DNA of 64,000 bases from Hymenobacter lapidarius (GCF_001816145.1 NZ_MDZB01000164.1:1-64000), one strand, 5' to 3'. Shown: positions 1-8,750, counted from the first letter of the stretch. The notes: generated by a model not told the origin, from the sequence alone. Translations and numbers: made by a program.

Positions 1-133
1 ACCCACTTTCAGTGGTTTCTTTCAGTCGGCTTTAGCCGAAACCCGCGAATTCCATTCGCAACCCAAACCTATGGACTTCCAGTCCATAGTCGTTTAGTTG
101 CAGGTCTGAGCTTTCATTTGCTCAAACGACCTG
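1..133. repeat. Row of five short stem-loops
   Basis: Five separate inverted repeats follow one another with only short spacers. The stems are 3-7/11-15, 26-31/34-39, 45-50/54-59, 69-77/81-89 and 101-106/128-133 (the last with an inner stem 107-111/120-124). Three of them have triloops TTC or TCC. The stem sequences differ, so this is not a tandem repeat. Such rows occur in REP-like elements and at ends of IS200/IS605-type elements, but no transposase is visible and the left part is outside the window. The function is unknown. Confidence 0.6.
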
Positions 134-180
134 TTTATTATTGATTTAACCCTTATTGCTCAATCTGCGCCGCCGTGGCT

Positions 181-215
181 CCCCTCTCCTTTGGAGAGGG
201 GCCGGGGGTGAGGTT
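181..215. repeat. Palindromic intergenic repeat (CCCCTCTCC type)
   Basis: A perfect 9-bp stem, CCCCTCTCC (181-189) and GGAGAGGGG (193-201) with a TTT loop, is followed by CCGGGGGTGAGGTTG. I recall this motif as a dispersed intergenic repeat in many bacteria. A partial, reversed relative lies at 4902-4920 just before the SDR start codon. Here it ends about 24 nt before the aspartate kinase start. Confidence 0.55.
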
Positions 216-238
216 GCGGCGGGGAGGGCGACCAGCAC

Positions 239-1618
239 ATGCTCACAGTAGAAAAAATCGGCGGCACTTCCATGACCGCCTTCGCCGATGTCCTCCAGAA
301 CATCATCTTCCACAACCGCCAGGGCGCGGCGCTATACAACCGCATTTTCGTGGTCTCCGCCTACGCCAACGTCACCAACTGGCTGCTCGAAAATAAGAAA
401 ACCGGCGCCCCCGGCGTGTACCACCGCATCACTCAGCACCAGGAGTTTCGGGCGGCGCTGCAGGAAGTGGCCGCGCAACTCAAAGAGCTGAACAAAGACT
501 ATGAACCCTTGGGCCTCGACTTGGTCGTGGCCGACGCCTTCATTGAGCAGCGCATCGACCAGGCCCAGACCTACCTCGAAAGCCTCACCAACGTGCTGGC
601 CTCGGGCTACGTGAACAGCACCAACATCTTGCAGGCCGCCCGCGAAATCCTGGCCTCGATAGGGGAGGCGCACTCGGCCTTCAACTCCGTTAATATTCTA
701 CAAAACCGGGGCCTGAACGCCACGCTGGTCGACCTCAGCGGCTTTGAGGATGCGCGGGCCCTGACCATCGATGAGCGAATTCAGCAAGCCTTCGCCGGCA
801 TTGCGTTTGCCGAAACCATCTGCGTGGCCACCGGCTATACCAAGGGCACCGAGGGCATCATGCGGGAGTTCGACCGCGGGTATTCGGAGGTCACCTTCAG
901 CAAAATTGCCGTGGCGGTGCGGCCGGGGGAGGCCATTATTCACAAAGAATACCACCTCTGCTCCGCCGACCCGAACCTGGTGGGCCTGGATAATTGCCGC
1001 CCCGTGGGCTTCACCAACTACGACGTGGCCGACCAGCTCGCCGACGTGGGCATGGAGGCCATTCACCCCAAAGCTTCGAAGCCGCTGGAGATAAACGCCA
1101 TCGACCTGCGCATCAAAAACACCTTTGAGCCTGGGCATCCTGGCACGCTCATCACCCGCGACTTCGTGGCCGCCCGCAAGCACATCGAAGTCATCACCGG
1201 CACCGACAAAGTGGTGCTCATCGACATCCACGACCCGCTAATGGTGGGCACGGCCGGCTTTGACCTGCACCTCATGCAGGTGTTCTACGACCTCGACGTG
1301 AGCTACATTTTCAAGGCCACCAGCGCCAACAGCATCACCCTGCTCATCTGGCAGAAAGACCTGCACCCGCCGCTGCTGGCCGCCCTGCACGCCAAGTACG
1401 AAAAGGTCACCATCGAAGACGCCGCCCTGGTCTGCCTCATCGGCTCCAACATCGACGAGCCTGGCCTGCTGGCCCGCGCCGCCGGCGCCCTGGCCGAGGC
1501 TGGTATCAACATCCGCAGCGCCGGCTTCGCGTTGCGAAAGGTGAACATCCAGTTCATCGTGGGCCGCGAGGAATACCAGCCTGCCATCGTGTCCCTAAAC
1601 GCGGCTTTGGGCATGTAG
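239..1618 (+). CDS. Aspartate kinase, ectoine-type (Ask_Ect-like)
   Basis: Predicted to phosphorylate L-aspartate, the first step toward lysine, threonine and methionine, or toward ectoine in organisms that make it. The 459-residue protein starts MLTVEKIGGTSM. It carries YNRIFVVSAY, GEAHSAFN, DRGYSEVTFSKIAV, EAIIHKEYHL and NYDVADQLADVGMEAIHPK, which match from memory the aspartokinase subfamily found in ectoine clusters rather than LysC/ThrA (KFGGTS, GRGGSD). The kinase domain covers about residues 1-300. Two ACT-like regions follow, the last with GSNIDEPGLLARAAGALAEA. The ATG at 239 gives the N-terminus expected for the subfamily. No ectABC genes occur in the window, so its role may be general aspartate-family synthesis. 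Certain as an aspartate kinase, good for the subclass. Confidence 0.88.
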   Translation: MLTVEKIGGTSMTAFADVLQNIIFHNRQGAALYNRIFVVSAYANVTNWLLENKKTGAPGVYHRITQHQEFRAALQEVAAQLKELNKDYEPLGLDLVVADAFIEQRIDQAQTYLESLTNVLASGYVNSTNILQAAREILASIGEAHSAFNSVNILQNRGLNATLVDLSGFEDARALTIDERIQQAFAGIAFAETICVATGYTKGTEGIMREFDRGYSEVTFSKIAVAVRPGEAIIHKEYHLCSADPNLVGLDNCRPVGFTNYDVADQLADVGMEAIHPKASKPLEINAIDLRIKNTFEPGHPGTLITRDFVAARKHIEVITGTDKVVLIDIHDPLMVGTAGFDLHLMQVFYDLDVSYIFKATSANSITLLIWQKDLHPPLLAALHAKYEKVTIEDAALVCLIGSNIDEPGLLARAAGALAEAGINIRSAGFALRKVNIQFIVGREEYQPAIVSLNAALGM

Positions 1619-1711
1619 AGACGCATATTTGCGTCTCAGCGTCCGCGCCGTCCGAGTAAACTTTACCCGCGTCAACTCTCAACACTAAGGCCCCAAGCCT
1701 TGCGTTTCTAC
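1615..1711. repeat. Palindromic element overlapping the kinase stop codon
   Basis: The kinase stop codon lies inside GTAGAGACGCA (1615-1625). This pairs locally with TGCGTCTC (1630-1637) and at longer range with TGCGTTTCTAC (1701-1711). The nested arms suggest a short mobile palindrome rather than a plain terminator, because no T-run follows. It may still serve as an mRNA 3' end. Confidence 0.45.
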
Positions 1712-1740
1712 CTAGTTTCTTCTTCCGGCCCACCGCTACC

Positions 1741-2418
1741 ATGACGCTTCGCCAGTTTCTAATCTTCACGGCTGTTTCGTTGCCGGCTTGCGTTCTGCTC
1801 ATTCTGTTTCTTGACCAGCCGCTCGCGTTATTTTTCCATCGATACCTGGCCGGTGGCATCCCGTTTTTTGCGGCCTACACTAACTTGGTCGATGCTGGCT
1901 ATGATGCCGCGATGCGAGTTCAGATTTTCGGGTTTCCCGCCTTGTGGATGCTGCTGTTGCTGGGGTTTGGGGCGGGCCGCTGGGGACTGAGGCAGCGCTG
2001 GGCCACGGTGTTGCTCATCGTGCTGCTCACCCACATTGCCAGCCAGGGCAGCGCCAATCTGCTGAAAGGAATGGTGCACCGCCTGCGGCCCGATGTGCTT
2101 TTTACCAGCGGCTATCCCGGTACCGGCCTCTGGGCAGCCGGCCCGCACAACGACTCGTTTCCTTCCGGTCACGTGGCCAGCTATTTCAGCCTATTCATGC
2201 CCCTGGCCGTAGCTTTCCCCAGGTGGCGGGTGCCGCTACTGGTGCTGCCCGCGCTGATTTTGGTGGGACGGCTGGTGCTGGGAGTGCACTACCTGTCGGA
2301 CGTCTGGTTTTCGGTGTGGCTGGTCGTCGCGTTCACCTTCTTGTTTGGCCTGTTGGGGCCAACTCGCGCAGCCGGTGCCGCAACAGCGCCTGCTGAGGCG
2401 GTGAACGCAGCAGAGTAG
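1741..2418 (+). CDS. PAP2-family membrane phosphatase
   Basis: A 225-residue integral membrane protein of the PAP2 (type 2 phosphatidic acid phosphatase) superfamily. The three catalytic signatures are visible: KGMVHRLRP, PSGHVASY and GRLVLGVHYLSDVW. Hydrophobic segments flank them, with an N-terminal segment from about residue 7. Family members remove phosphate from lipid phosphates or undecaprenyl pyrophosphate at the periplasmic face; the substrate here cannot be told. A second PAP2 gene lies at 15122-15814. The ATG at 1741 follows a 122-nt spacer that holds the palindrome at 1615-1711. Confidence 0.88.
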   Translation: MTLRQFLIFTAVSLPACVLLILFLDQPLALFFHRYLAGGIPFFAAYTNLVDAGYDAAMRVQIFGFPALWMLLLLGFGAGRWGLRQRWATVLLIVLLTHIASQGSANLLKGMVHRLRPDVLFTSGYPGTGLWAAGPHNDSFPSGHVASYFSLFMPLAVAFPRWRVPLLVLPALILVGRLVLGVHYLSDVWFSVWLVVAFTFLFGLLGPTRAAGAATAPAEAVNAAE

Positions 2419-2526
2419 GCCCGCCGCCCGCCCCGCGCAGGAGTATTCCCCGCGAATTGGCAGTCCGCGGTGCTGCTGCTACCTTCGTCGCGGCCGCCGC
2501 GTGGTGGTTCATAGGCTCCCTTCTGC

Positions 2527-4461
2527 ATGAGAAACCCTGTTTACTGCTCTGCCGCCGTTGCGCTGCTGGGCCTGCTGCTGGCCACGGGCGCCACCGCCCA
2601 AACCCTGCCCGCCCCCGTGGCCGTCACCGATGCCGCCGCCGCCGCCCGCGCCGTGGCCGATACCCTTTACATCCACGAGCGCTACGTGAAGACGGAATAT
2701 CAGATTGCCATGCGCGACGGCACCAAGCTCTACACCATCGTGTACGCGCCCAAGGACGCCGACCAGGTGCGCTACCCCATCATGCTCAACCGCACGCCCT
2801 ACTCCATTGGGCCGTACGGGCCGGGCCGCTACAAAACCAACATCAGCCCCAGTAGCACCATGCTGCACGAGGGCTACATCTTCGCGTTTCAGGACGTGCG
2901 CGGCCGCTACATGTCGGAAGGCCAGTTCGTGGACATGCGCCCGCAGAAGGTGAAGTACGCCGGCAAAACCGACTTCGACGAAAGCACCGACACCTTCGAC
3001 ACCATTGAGTACCTGGTGAAGAAGGGCCCCAAAAACAATGGGCGCGTGGGCCAGTGGGGTATTTCCTACCCAGGGTTCTACACCTCCACCGGCCTGCTCA
3101 GCGGCCACCCGGCCCTGAAAGCCGCCTCGCCCCAGGCACCCATCGCCGACTGGTTCTGGGACGATTTCCACCACAACGGCGCGTTTTTTCTGCCCCACGC
3201 TTTCAACTTCATGGCCAGTTTCGGCCTGCCGCGCCCGCAGCCCACGGCCGCCAAAAACCCGGCCTTCAAGCACGGCACGCCCGACGGCTATGATTTTTTC
3301 ATGCGCCTGGGTTCGCTGAAAAACGCCGATGCCAATTACTACAAAGGCCAGGTGGGCTTCTGGAACGAGCTAACCCAGCACCCCAACTACGACGCCTTCT
3401 GGGAAGCCCGCAATTTGCGGCCGCATCTGAAAGATATCAAAGCTGCCGTGCTCACCGTGGGCGGCTTCAACGACGCCGAAGACCTGTTTGGCGCCCTGAA
3501 AACCTACGAGAGCATCGAAAAGCAGAACCCCCGCATCGCCAATCGCCTCGTGATGGGCCCCTGGATACACGGCGGCTGGGCCCGCGGCACCGGCGAAATG
3601 CTCGGCAACGTGGCCTACGGCCCCTCGCCGTCCTACTGGTACCAGGAAAACGTGGAAGCCCCCTTTTTCAAATCCTACCTGAAAGACCCCAAGCCCACCG
3701 CTGCCACCAAGCTGGCCGAAGCCTACGTGTTCGAGGGCGGTACCAACCAGTGGCGCACTTTCGACGCTTGGCCGCCCAAAGCCGCCCAGGACCGCACCAT
3801 GTACTTCCAGCCCAACGGCAAAATCAGCTTCGAGCAGCCCGCCAGCGGCTCGGAGTTTGACCAGTTCTTGAGCGACCCGGCGCACCCCGTGCCCTTCACC
3901 GAAGCCACCGCCGTGGGCATGACCCGCGAGTACATGACCGACGACCAGCGCTTCGCCAGCCGCCGCCCCGACGTGCTCACCTACCAGACCGACGTGCTCA
4001 CCGACGACCTCACCCTGGCCGGCCCCATCCAGGCGCTGCTGCAAGTAGCCACCACCGGCTCCGACGCCGATTGGGTGGTGAAAATCATCGACGTGTACCC
4101 CAACGACACCCCCGACAACCCCCGCACCCGGCCCGGCGTGCGCCTCGGCGGCTACCAGCAAATGGTGCGCTCCGAAGTCATGCGCGGCCGCTTCCGCAAC
4201 AGCTTCGCCAAGCCCGAGCCTTTCACGCCCGGCCAGGTTACGCCCGTGCCCTTCACTGTGCAGGACCTCATGCACACCTTCCAAAAAGGCCACCGCCTCA
4301 TGGTGCAGGTGCAAAGCACCTGGTTCCCCCTGGTCGACCGCAACCCCCAGAAGTACATCGACAACATCTACCAGGCCGAGGAAAGTGACTTTCAAATAGC
4401 CACCCACCGCCTGTACCATTCGCCCGCCAGCGCGTCTAAGCTGGTGGTGAAGGTGCTGTAA
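2527..4461 (+). CDS. CocE/NonD-family alpha/beta hydrolase (peptidase S15 type)
   Basis: A 644-residue secreted or periplasmic hydrolase with an N-terminal signal peptide ending near TGATAQ. The S15/CocE domain begins with the strand MRDGTKLYTIVYAPKDADQ. The nucleophile elbow is GISYPG at about residue 181, and the C-terminal jelly-roll part includes GSDADWVVKIIDVYPND. Relatives include cocaine esterase, glutaryl-7-ACA acylase and X-Pro dipeptidyl peptidase; all cleave acyl, ester or amide bonds with a Ser-Asp-His triad. The exact substrate is unknown. The gene is monocistronic and followed by a terminator. Confidence 0.9.
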   Translation: MRNPVYCSAAVALLGLLLATGATAQTLPAPVAVTDAAAAARAVADTLYIHERYVKTEYQIAMRDGTKLYTIVYAPKDADQVRYPIMLNRTPYSIGPYGPGRYKTNISPSSTMLHEGYIFAFQDVRGRYMSEGQFVDMRPQKVKYAGKTDFDESTDTFDTIEYLVKKGPKNNGRVGQWGISYPGFYTSTGLLSGHPALKAASPQAPIADWFWDDFHHNGAFFLPHAFNFMASFGLPRPQPTAAKNPAFKHGTPDGYDFFMRLGSLKNADANYYKGQVGFWNELTQHPNYDAFWEARNLRPHLKDIKAAVLTVGGFNDAEDLFGALKTYESIEKQNPRIANRLVMGPWIHGGWARGTGEMLGNVAYGPSPSYWYQENVEAPFFKSYLKDPKPTAATKLAEAYVFEGGTNQWRTFDAWPPKAAQDRTMYFQPNGKISFEQPASGSEFDQFLSDPAHPVPFTEATAVGMTREYMTDDQRFASRRPDVLTYQTDVLTDDLTLAGPIQALLQVATTGSDADWVVKIIDVYPNDTPDNPRTRPGVRLGGYQQMVRSEVMRGRFRNSFAKPEPFTPGQVTPVPFTVQDLMHTFQKGHRLMVQVQSTWFPLVDRNPQKYIDNIYQAEESDFQIATHRLYHSPASASKLVVKVL

Positions 4462-4506
4462 ATACAACCGGAAACAACTCGGTTTGCACAGAGCGATAAA
4501 GAGAAA

Positions 4507-4537
4507 GAGGCGGCCGTAAGGTCGCCCCTTTGCTTTT
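4507..4537 (+). terminator. Rho-independent terminator after the CocE-like gene
   Basis: A nine-position stem, 4507-4515 with 4520-4528, has a GTAA loop, one mismatch and one G-T pair. It is preceded by AAA and followed by TTTGCTTTT. It lies 46 nt after the stop codon. Confidence 0.6.
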
Positions 4538-4551
4538 AAATGCTTTGATAA

Positions 4552-4755
4552 CTAATGCTTAGAGTATTGTTGTTGAACGAAACCGTCTGCCAGTGCTGCT
4601 TTAAGTTGTTCAACGCAAGCCGCAACATTCTGCGTCTCTAGCCCCACACTAATCCTGGAAGAGCGCTGAGCATTTCCTTGCAGCCAACGAAAAAGGTAGC
4701 GGGGAAAGGATGCTGCTCTAAACCCATTCAATAAATCACTATCAGAAACCTGTAT
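4552..4755 (-). pseudogene. Possible remnant of a PLP-dependent aminotransferase C-terminus
   Basis: The 465-nt spacer 4462-4926 has no full gene. On the minus strand one frame reads as a plausible protein tail of about 65 residues, including FPRYLFRWLQGNAQRSSR and RISVGLETQ, then AACVEQLKAAL and a stop. RISVGLE-type motifs followed by an amphipathic helix resemble the end of Cys/Met-metabolism or class V PLP enzymes. Upstream the frame loses sense in an AT-rich stretch (about 4735-4790), as expected for a decayed insertion remnant. This is a pattern judgement only. Confidence 0.3.
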
Positions 4756-4901
4756 TATAATTGTTAATAAAAAAACAGGTATATTACTATTGAAACCGCT
4801 GTGCCATGAACGGCACCTGCCTGTTTCAGGGCAACCAAGGGGCCCTAGTGACTTGTTCCCTTGGCTACTAAGTCGAATAACCACGCGGTTTTCGATGTAA
4901 A

Positions 4902-4920
4902 ACCTCACCCCCAAACCCCT
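4902..4920. repeat. Partial copy of the CCCCTCTCC-type repeat
   Basis: ACCTCACCCCCAAACCCCT resembles, in reverse orientation, the tail and first arm of the repeat at 181-215. It ends six nt before the SDR start codon. It is short, so chance similarity is possible. Confidence 0.35.
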
Positions 4921-4926
4921 AAAGCC

Positions 4927-5715
4927 ATGAACGACCAAACCGCATTAATTACTGGCGCATCGAGTGGCATCGGCTTCGAGCTGGCCCGGTGCTTTGCCCG
5001 CGACGACTACCGGGTGGTGCTGGTGGCCCGCCACCTCGACGAGCTGCGGGAAGCTGCCCGCCTGCTGCACCAGGAATTCGAGGAAGTTGATATCGTGCTG
5101 CTGCCGTTTGACCTGAGCCGGCCCGACTCTCCCGACCAGCTCTATGCCGAAACCACCGCCCGCGGCCTGCAGATTGACGCCCTGGTCAACGATGCCGGCT
5201 TCGGCGAAACCGGCTACTTCTCCGATACCGACGTGGACACGGAACTGGCCATCATTCAGGTGAACGTGGCCGCGCTGGTGCACCTCACCAAGCTGTACCT
5301 GCGCGACATGCAGGCCCGCAACGTCGGCCGGATTCTGCAGGTGGGGTCTTTGTCGTCCTTCACGCCCAGCCCCTGCCAGGCCGTGTACGCGGCCACCAAA
5401 GCCTTCGTGCTCAGCTTCACCGAAGCCGTGCAGCACGAGCTGAAACAGCAAAAATCGGCCGTTACCATGACCGTGCTGTGCCCGCCCCCCACCGACACCA
5501 ATTTCTTCCGCACGGCCCACGCCGAGAACACCCGCGCCGCCCAACACACCGCCTCGGCCCGCCAGGTAGCCCAGGAAGGCTACGACGTGCTCATGGACGG
5601 CGGCGCCCGCAGCCTACCCACCATGTCGGCCAAGGTCAACTTCTTCACTAGCCTGGTGCTGCCCGATACCATGCTGGCTACCATCATGAACAACCAGCTG
5701 CACCCGGCGGCGTAG
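4927..5715 (+). CDS. SDR-family NAD(P)-dependent oxidoreductase
   Basis: A 262-residue classical short-chain dehydrogenase/reductase. The cofactor motif GASSGIG lies near residue 10. The central LVNDAGFG replaces the usual NNAG with NDAG. The catalytic Ser is in QVGSLSS and the Tyr/Lys pair in YAATKAF. Relatives annotated as short-chain dehydrogenases with this N-terminus act on unknown carbonyl or alcohol substrates. The ATG at 4927 is chosen because the cofactor strand follows directly; an in-frame TTG further upstream adds residues with no family resemblance. The gene stands alone and a strong bidirectional terminator follows. Confidence 0.88.
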   Translation: MNDQTALITGASSGIGFELARCFARDDYRVVLVARHLDELREAARLLHQEFEEVDIVLLPFDLSRPDSPDQLYAETTARGLQIDALVNDAGFGETGYFSDTDVDTELAIIQVNVAALVHLTKLYLRDMQARNVGRILQVGSLSSFTPSPCQAVYAATKAFVLSFTEAVQHELKQQKSAVTMTVLCPPPTDTNFFRTAHAENTRAAQHTASARQVAQEGYDVLMDGGARSLPTMSAKVNFFTSLVLPDTMLATIMNNQLHPAA

Positions 5716-5765
5716 CAATCCGTTGGCGGTTTCCGGAGGCTTCAACTTCAATGGTCACAAAAAAA

Positions 5766-5794
5766 GGCCGCAGCACCAGTGCTGCGGCCTTTTT
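5766..5794. terminator. Bidirectional Rho-independent terminator
   Basis: Eleven-base complementary arms, 5766-5776 and 5779-5789, are flanked by a run of A before and TTTTT after. It separates the convergent SDR (plus) and DUF2911 (minus) genes and fits transcription from either side. Confidence 0.85.
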
Positions 5795-5854
5795 GGGCTA
5801 TGAGAAAGCAACTTCCTTTGGGACAAGGCCCAACAACGAAACGATTTTTCTAAT

Positions 5855-6745
5855 TTATTTGCCGGCCTTCTTGGCTTCAGCCATCAGCTCTTCGTTCATC
5901 TTCACGTAGTCGCCGTTGGGCGGCGTGGAAGCGAGCGCGCCTTTCTTGGAAGCTTCCGCGGCTTTCATGGCGCCGGCGTAGTCCTTCATTTTCAGGCGCA
6001 TCTTGGCTTCCGAGTGCAGGTTCCAGAACTTGGCGTCGGTGGCGTTGGCTTTTTCCATCCAGGCCACGGCCTGCTTCATGTCCTTGTTGTTGTCGGCGTA
6101 GTACACGGCCGCGGCGGCGAGGTCGCCGGCAGCGGGAGTAGCGTTTTTGGTAATTTTTTCGTCAATCTGCGCCATCACCTTGCTGTCTACGTCGGCGGTG
6201 ATTTTGAATTTGGCGCCGGTGTTGCCCCATTCCATGGCCACGTTGGCGGTGCCGGGCGTGAGGTCGGTGAAGCTGATGGTGAAGGACTCCGTTTTGCTGG
6301 CCACTTTGTACGGCTTCACGCTGAGGCGGGCCACGTCCTGGTCTTCTTTGAAGCCTTCCACGTCGGCGCCCTGCTTCAGGCTCTTGTTCAGCACCACCGT
6401 CCACTCATTGGCGCGTGGAATGGTGTAGATGCCGTACTCGCCGGCTGGTACTTTTTTGCCGTCGATGGTCACGTCATCGGAAAACTTGATGCTGGTGGTG
6501 GCGTTAGCGCCCGTGCGCCAGCGCTGGCCCAGCGGGGCCAGGGGCGTTTTGTCGCCAAACGCCGCGCGTCCTTTCAGGCTCGGCCGGGAATACACAATGG
6601 TAATATCAGTGAGGCCCACGCGCTGCATGACGGTGCTTTGGGGGCTGGCCGCGGGCGTACGGATTTGGGCCTGGGCAGCAGGGGCAGCCAGCATCGTAAC
6701 GGCCGTGGCGAAGGCAACAGGAAGAGTCAGCAAGAACTTGCTCAT
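5855..6745 (-). CDS. DUF2911 domain protein, exported
   Basis: A 296-residue protein with a signal peptide ending near PAAQAQ. The DUF2911 domain covers about residues 30-180. It includes ITIVYSRPSLKGRAAFGDK, PLGQRWRTGANATT, VPAGEYGIYTIP and NEWTVVLNKS, all characteristic of this Bacteroidota family of unknown function. The C-terminal third is helical and TPR-like (AVYYADNNKDMKQAVAWMEK and a following repeat), which is common in longer members. It is separated from the upstream ABC gene by a terminator, so it probably has its own promoter. Confidence 0.88.
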   Translation of the reverse strand: MSKFLLTLPVAFATAVTMLAAPAAQAQIRTPAASPQSTVMQRVGLTDITIVYSRPSLKGRAAFGDKTPLAPLGQRWRTGANATTSIKFSDDVTIDGKKVPAGEYGIYTIPRANEWTVVLNKSLKQGADVEGFKEDQDVARLSVKPYKVASKTESFTISFTDLTPGTANVAMEWGNTGAKFKITADVDSKVMAQIDEKITKNATPAAGDLAAAAVYYADNNKDMKQAVAWMEKANATDAKFWNLHSEAKMRLKMKDYAGAMKAAEASKKGALASTPPNGDYVKMNEELMAEAKKAGK

Positions 6746-6785
6746 CGGTAAAGGGGAAATGGTTGATTAGGGAAATAAAAGTACG

Positions 6786-6810
6786 AAACCCGCGCTTAGG
6801 GCGCGGGTTT
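6786..6810 (-). terminator. Rho-independent terminator of the ABC transporter gene
   Basis: Ten-base arms AAACCCGCGC (6786-6795) and GCGCGGGTTT (6801-6810) have a five-base loop. It lies 54 nt past the ABC transporter stop on the minus strand and before the DUF2911 start. Confidence 0.7.
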
Positions 6811-6863
6811 TGAAGGCAGAATAAGTCTAACTCTGTATTTGTAGATATTTTTCGGTCTGATTC

Positions 6864-8696
6864 TTAGCTCAGCTCAAACTGCAGCTTCAGCAGGTTCGCA
6901 TACAGGCCGTTGTCGTTATCGGCCAGCTCCTCGTGCGAGCCTTGCTCCACGATGCGGCCACCATCGATGACCAGGATTTTATCGACTTTGCGAATCGTGC
7001 TCAGGCGGTGGGCGATGATGATGGAAGTGCGGTTTTTCATCAGCTCATCCATGGCGCCCTGTACCAGCTTTTCCGACTCGGAATCCAGCGCGGAGGTGGC
7101 TTCGTCGAGCAGCAGGATAACCGGGTTTTTCAGGATGGCGCGGGCAATGGCCACGCGCTGGCGCTGCCCGCCCGAGAGCTTGATGCCGCGCTCGCCCACC
7201 ACCGTATCCAGGGCTTCGGGGAAGGAAGAAATAAACTGCCAGGCATTGGCCTTGCGCGCGGCCGCGATGATTTCCTCGTCGGTAGCGGAGGTATTGCCGT
7301 AGGCAATGTTCTCGCGGATGCTGCCGCCGAAAAGCAGCGTTTCCTGCGGCACGATGCCGATGTGGCGGCGCAGCTCCGTCAGGTCGAAGCTGTTGATGGG
7401 CCGGTTGTCAATCAGGATTTCACCGCCGCTGAGCTCGTAAAACTGCATGAGCAGCGACACAATGGTGCTTTTGCCCGCCCCGCTGGGGCCGACTAACGCA
7501 ATTTTTTCGCCGGAAGTAATGTCAAACGAAATGTCCTGCAACACCGGCAAATCGGGCCGGGTAGGGTAGGTGAAGGCTACGTTGCGGTACTCAATGTTGC
7601 CGCGCAGTTGCAGTGGCGCTTGGCCGGCCGGAAGTGGCAAATGAGTGGGCTCGCTCGCTTCATCCAGAATTTCCAGAATGCGTTCCGAAGCGCCCAGCGT
7701 GCTTTGGACCTTACCGTACAGCTCACCCAGGCCCGCCACCGAGGCGCCGATAAACATGGTATAAAGCGCAAACGACGTGAGGTCGCCAATGGTCATCTGG
7801 CCGGTTTGGGTGAGCGTGGCCGCCCGCCACAGCACCAGAATAATGCCCCCGAACAAGCCGATGATAACGAAGGATACAAAAGCGCCGCGGTACAGATTGC
7901 TTTTCAGGGCGGCCCGCACCGTATTGGTGAGCGAGGCTGTGTAGCGGCGCGTTTCAAACTGCTCGTTGGTAAACGCCTTCACGGTGTTGATGCCTTGCAG
8001 CGTTTCTTCCACCACCACGTTGGCCTTGGCCAATTCGTCCTGCGTAAGTTTCGACAGCACCCGGATTTTGCGGCCGAAAACCATGGCCAGCACCACAATG
8101 GGCGGGAAAGTGGCCAGCATAAACAGCGAGAGCTTTACCGACACCAGCATGATAAAGATGATGCCCGCCAGCAGCGTGGTCACCTGCCGGAACAGCTCGG
8201 CCAGAGTCAGCGAAAACGTGTCCTGAATCTGGGCCACGTCGGAGGTAATGCGGGAGGTGATGGCACCCACCCGGTTTTTCTCAAAATACGGAATGGGCAA
8301 GCTCACAAACTTGGCGTAGAGCGCCTGCCGGATGTCGCGCACCGTGAACTCGCTCACGCGGGTAAAAAACCAGATGCGCCCGAACGAGAAAATCCCCTGC
8401 AGCACGATGACGCCGAACAGCCCCAGCGCAATGCGGTTGATGCCCACCGAGAGCCCGCCCGGCAAGGCCACGGCCCGGCCGTTGGCCACGTCCACCAGCT
8501 TGCCTATTATCCACGGAAAGAGCATGGTGGTACTGCTGCTGAGCACGAGCAGCACCATGCCCGCGATGAAAGTGCCCCGGTAGGGCAGCACGTAGCGGAA
8601 CACCCGCAGGCTGCGCCGGAAGGCTTCTTTGGTTAACTTGGGCTTGGGGGCGTCGGGCGCGCCGTCGCCGCTGGTATTCAATCCGCTACGGGCCAT
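6864..8696 (-). CDS. ABC exporter, fused permease/ATPase (MsbA-like)
   Basis: A 610-residue half-transporter that should act as a homodimer in the inner membrane. The N-terminal six-helix exporter domain spans about residues 30-340. The nucleotide-binding domain has Walker A GPSGAGKST (about residue 400), signature LSGGQRQR (about 505) and Walker B ILLLDEATSALD (about 525), followed by the H-loop IIIAHRLSTIR. This architecture fits lipid A/lipid or multidrug exporters; the substrate is not determined by sequence. It starts 54 nt after the TonB-C gene and may be co-transcribed with it. Confidence 0.93.
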   Translation of the reverse strand: MARSGLNTSGDGAPDAPKPKLTKEAFRRSLRVFRYVLPYRGTFIAGMVLLVLSSSTTMLFPWIIGKLVDVANGRAVALPGGLSVGINRIALGLFGVIVLQGIFSFGRIWFFTRVSEFTVRDIRQALYAKFVSLPIPYFEKNRVGAITSRITSDVAQIQDTFSLTLAELFRQVTTLLAGIIFIMLVSVKLSLFMLATFPPIVVLAMVFGRKIRVLSKLTQDELAKANVVVEETLQGINTVKAFTNEQFETRRYTASLTNTVRAALKSNLYRGAFVSFVIIGLFGGIILVLWRAATLTQTGQMTIGDLTSFALYTMFIGASVAGLGELYGKVQSTLGASERILEILDEASEPTHLPLPAGQAPLQLRGNIEYRNVAFTYPTRPDLPVLQDISFDITSGEKIALVGPSGAGKSTIVSLLMQFYELSGGEILIDNRPINSFDLTELRRHIGIVPQETLLFGGSIRENIAYGNTSATDEEIIAAARKANAWQFISSFPEALDTVVGERGIKLSGGQRQRVAIARAILKNPVILLLDEATSALDSESEKLVQGAMDELMKNRTSIIIAHRLSTIRKVDKILVIDGGRIVEQGSHEELADNDNGLYANLLKLQFELS

Positions 8697-8750
8697 TCAA
8701 TACTTGGAAATCAGGGGCATGCGTGGGCGGTGCCCGCGCATAAATTAAAA

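Noticed and set aside
2509..4467. Long minus-strand open frames opposite the CocE-like gene
   Set aside because: High GC leaves the antisense strand poor in stops. The frames are Gly/Val/His-rich, show no family motifs and mirror the codon pattern of the real gene. The same holds opposite sbcC, the symporters and the VWA gene.
4861..4926. An earlier TTG start for the SDR gene
   Set aside because: The added residues run through a repeat fragment and are absent from typical SDR N-termini; the ATG at 4927 fits better.
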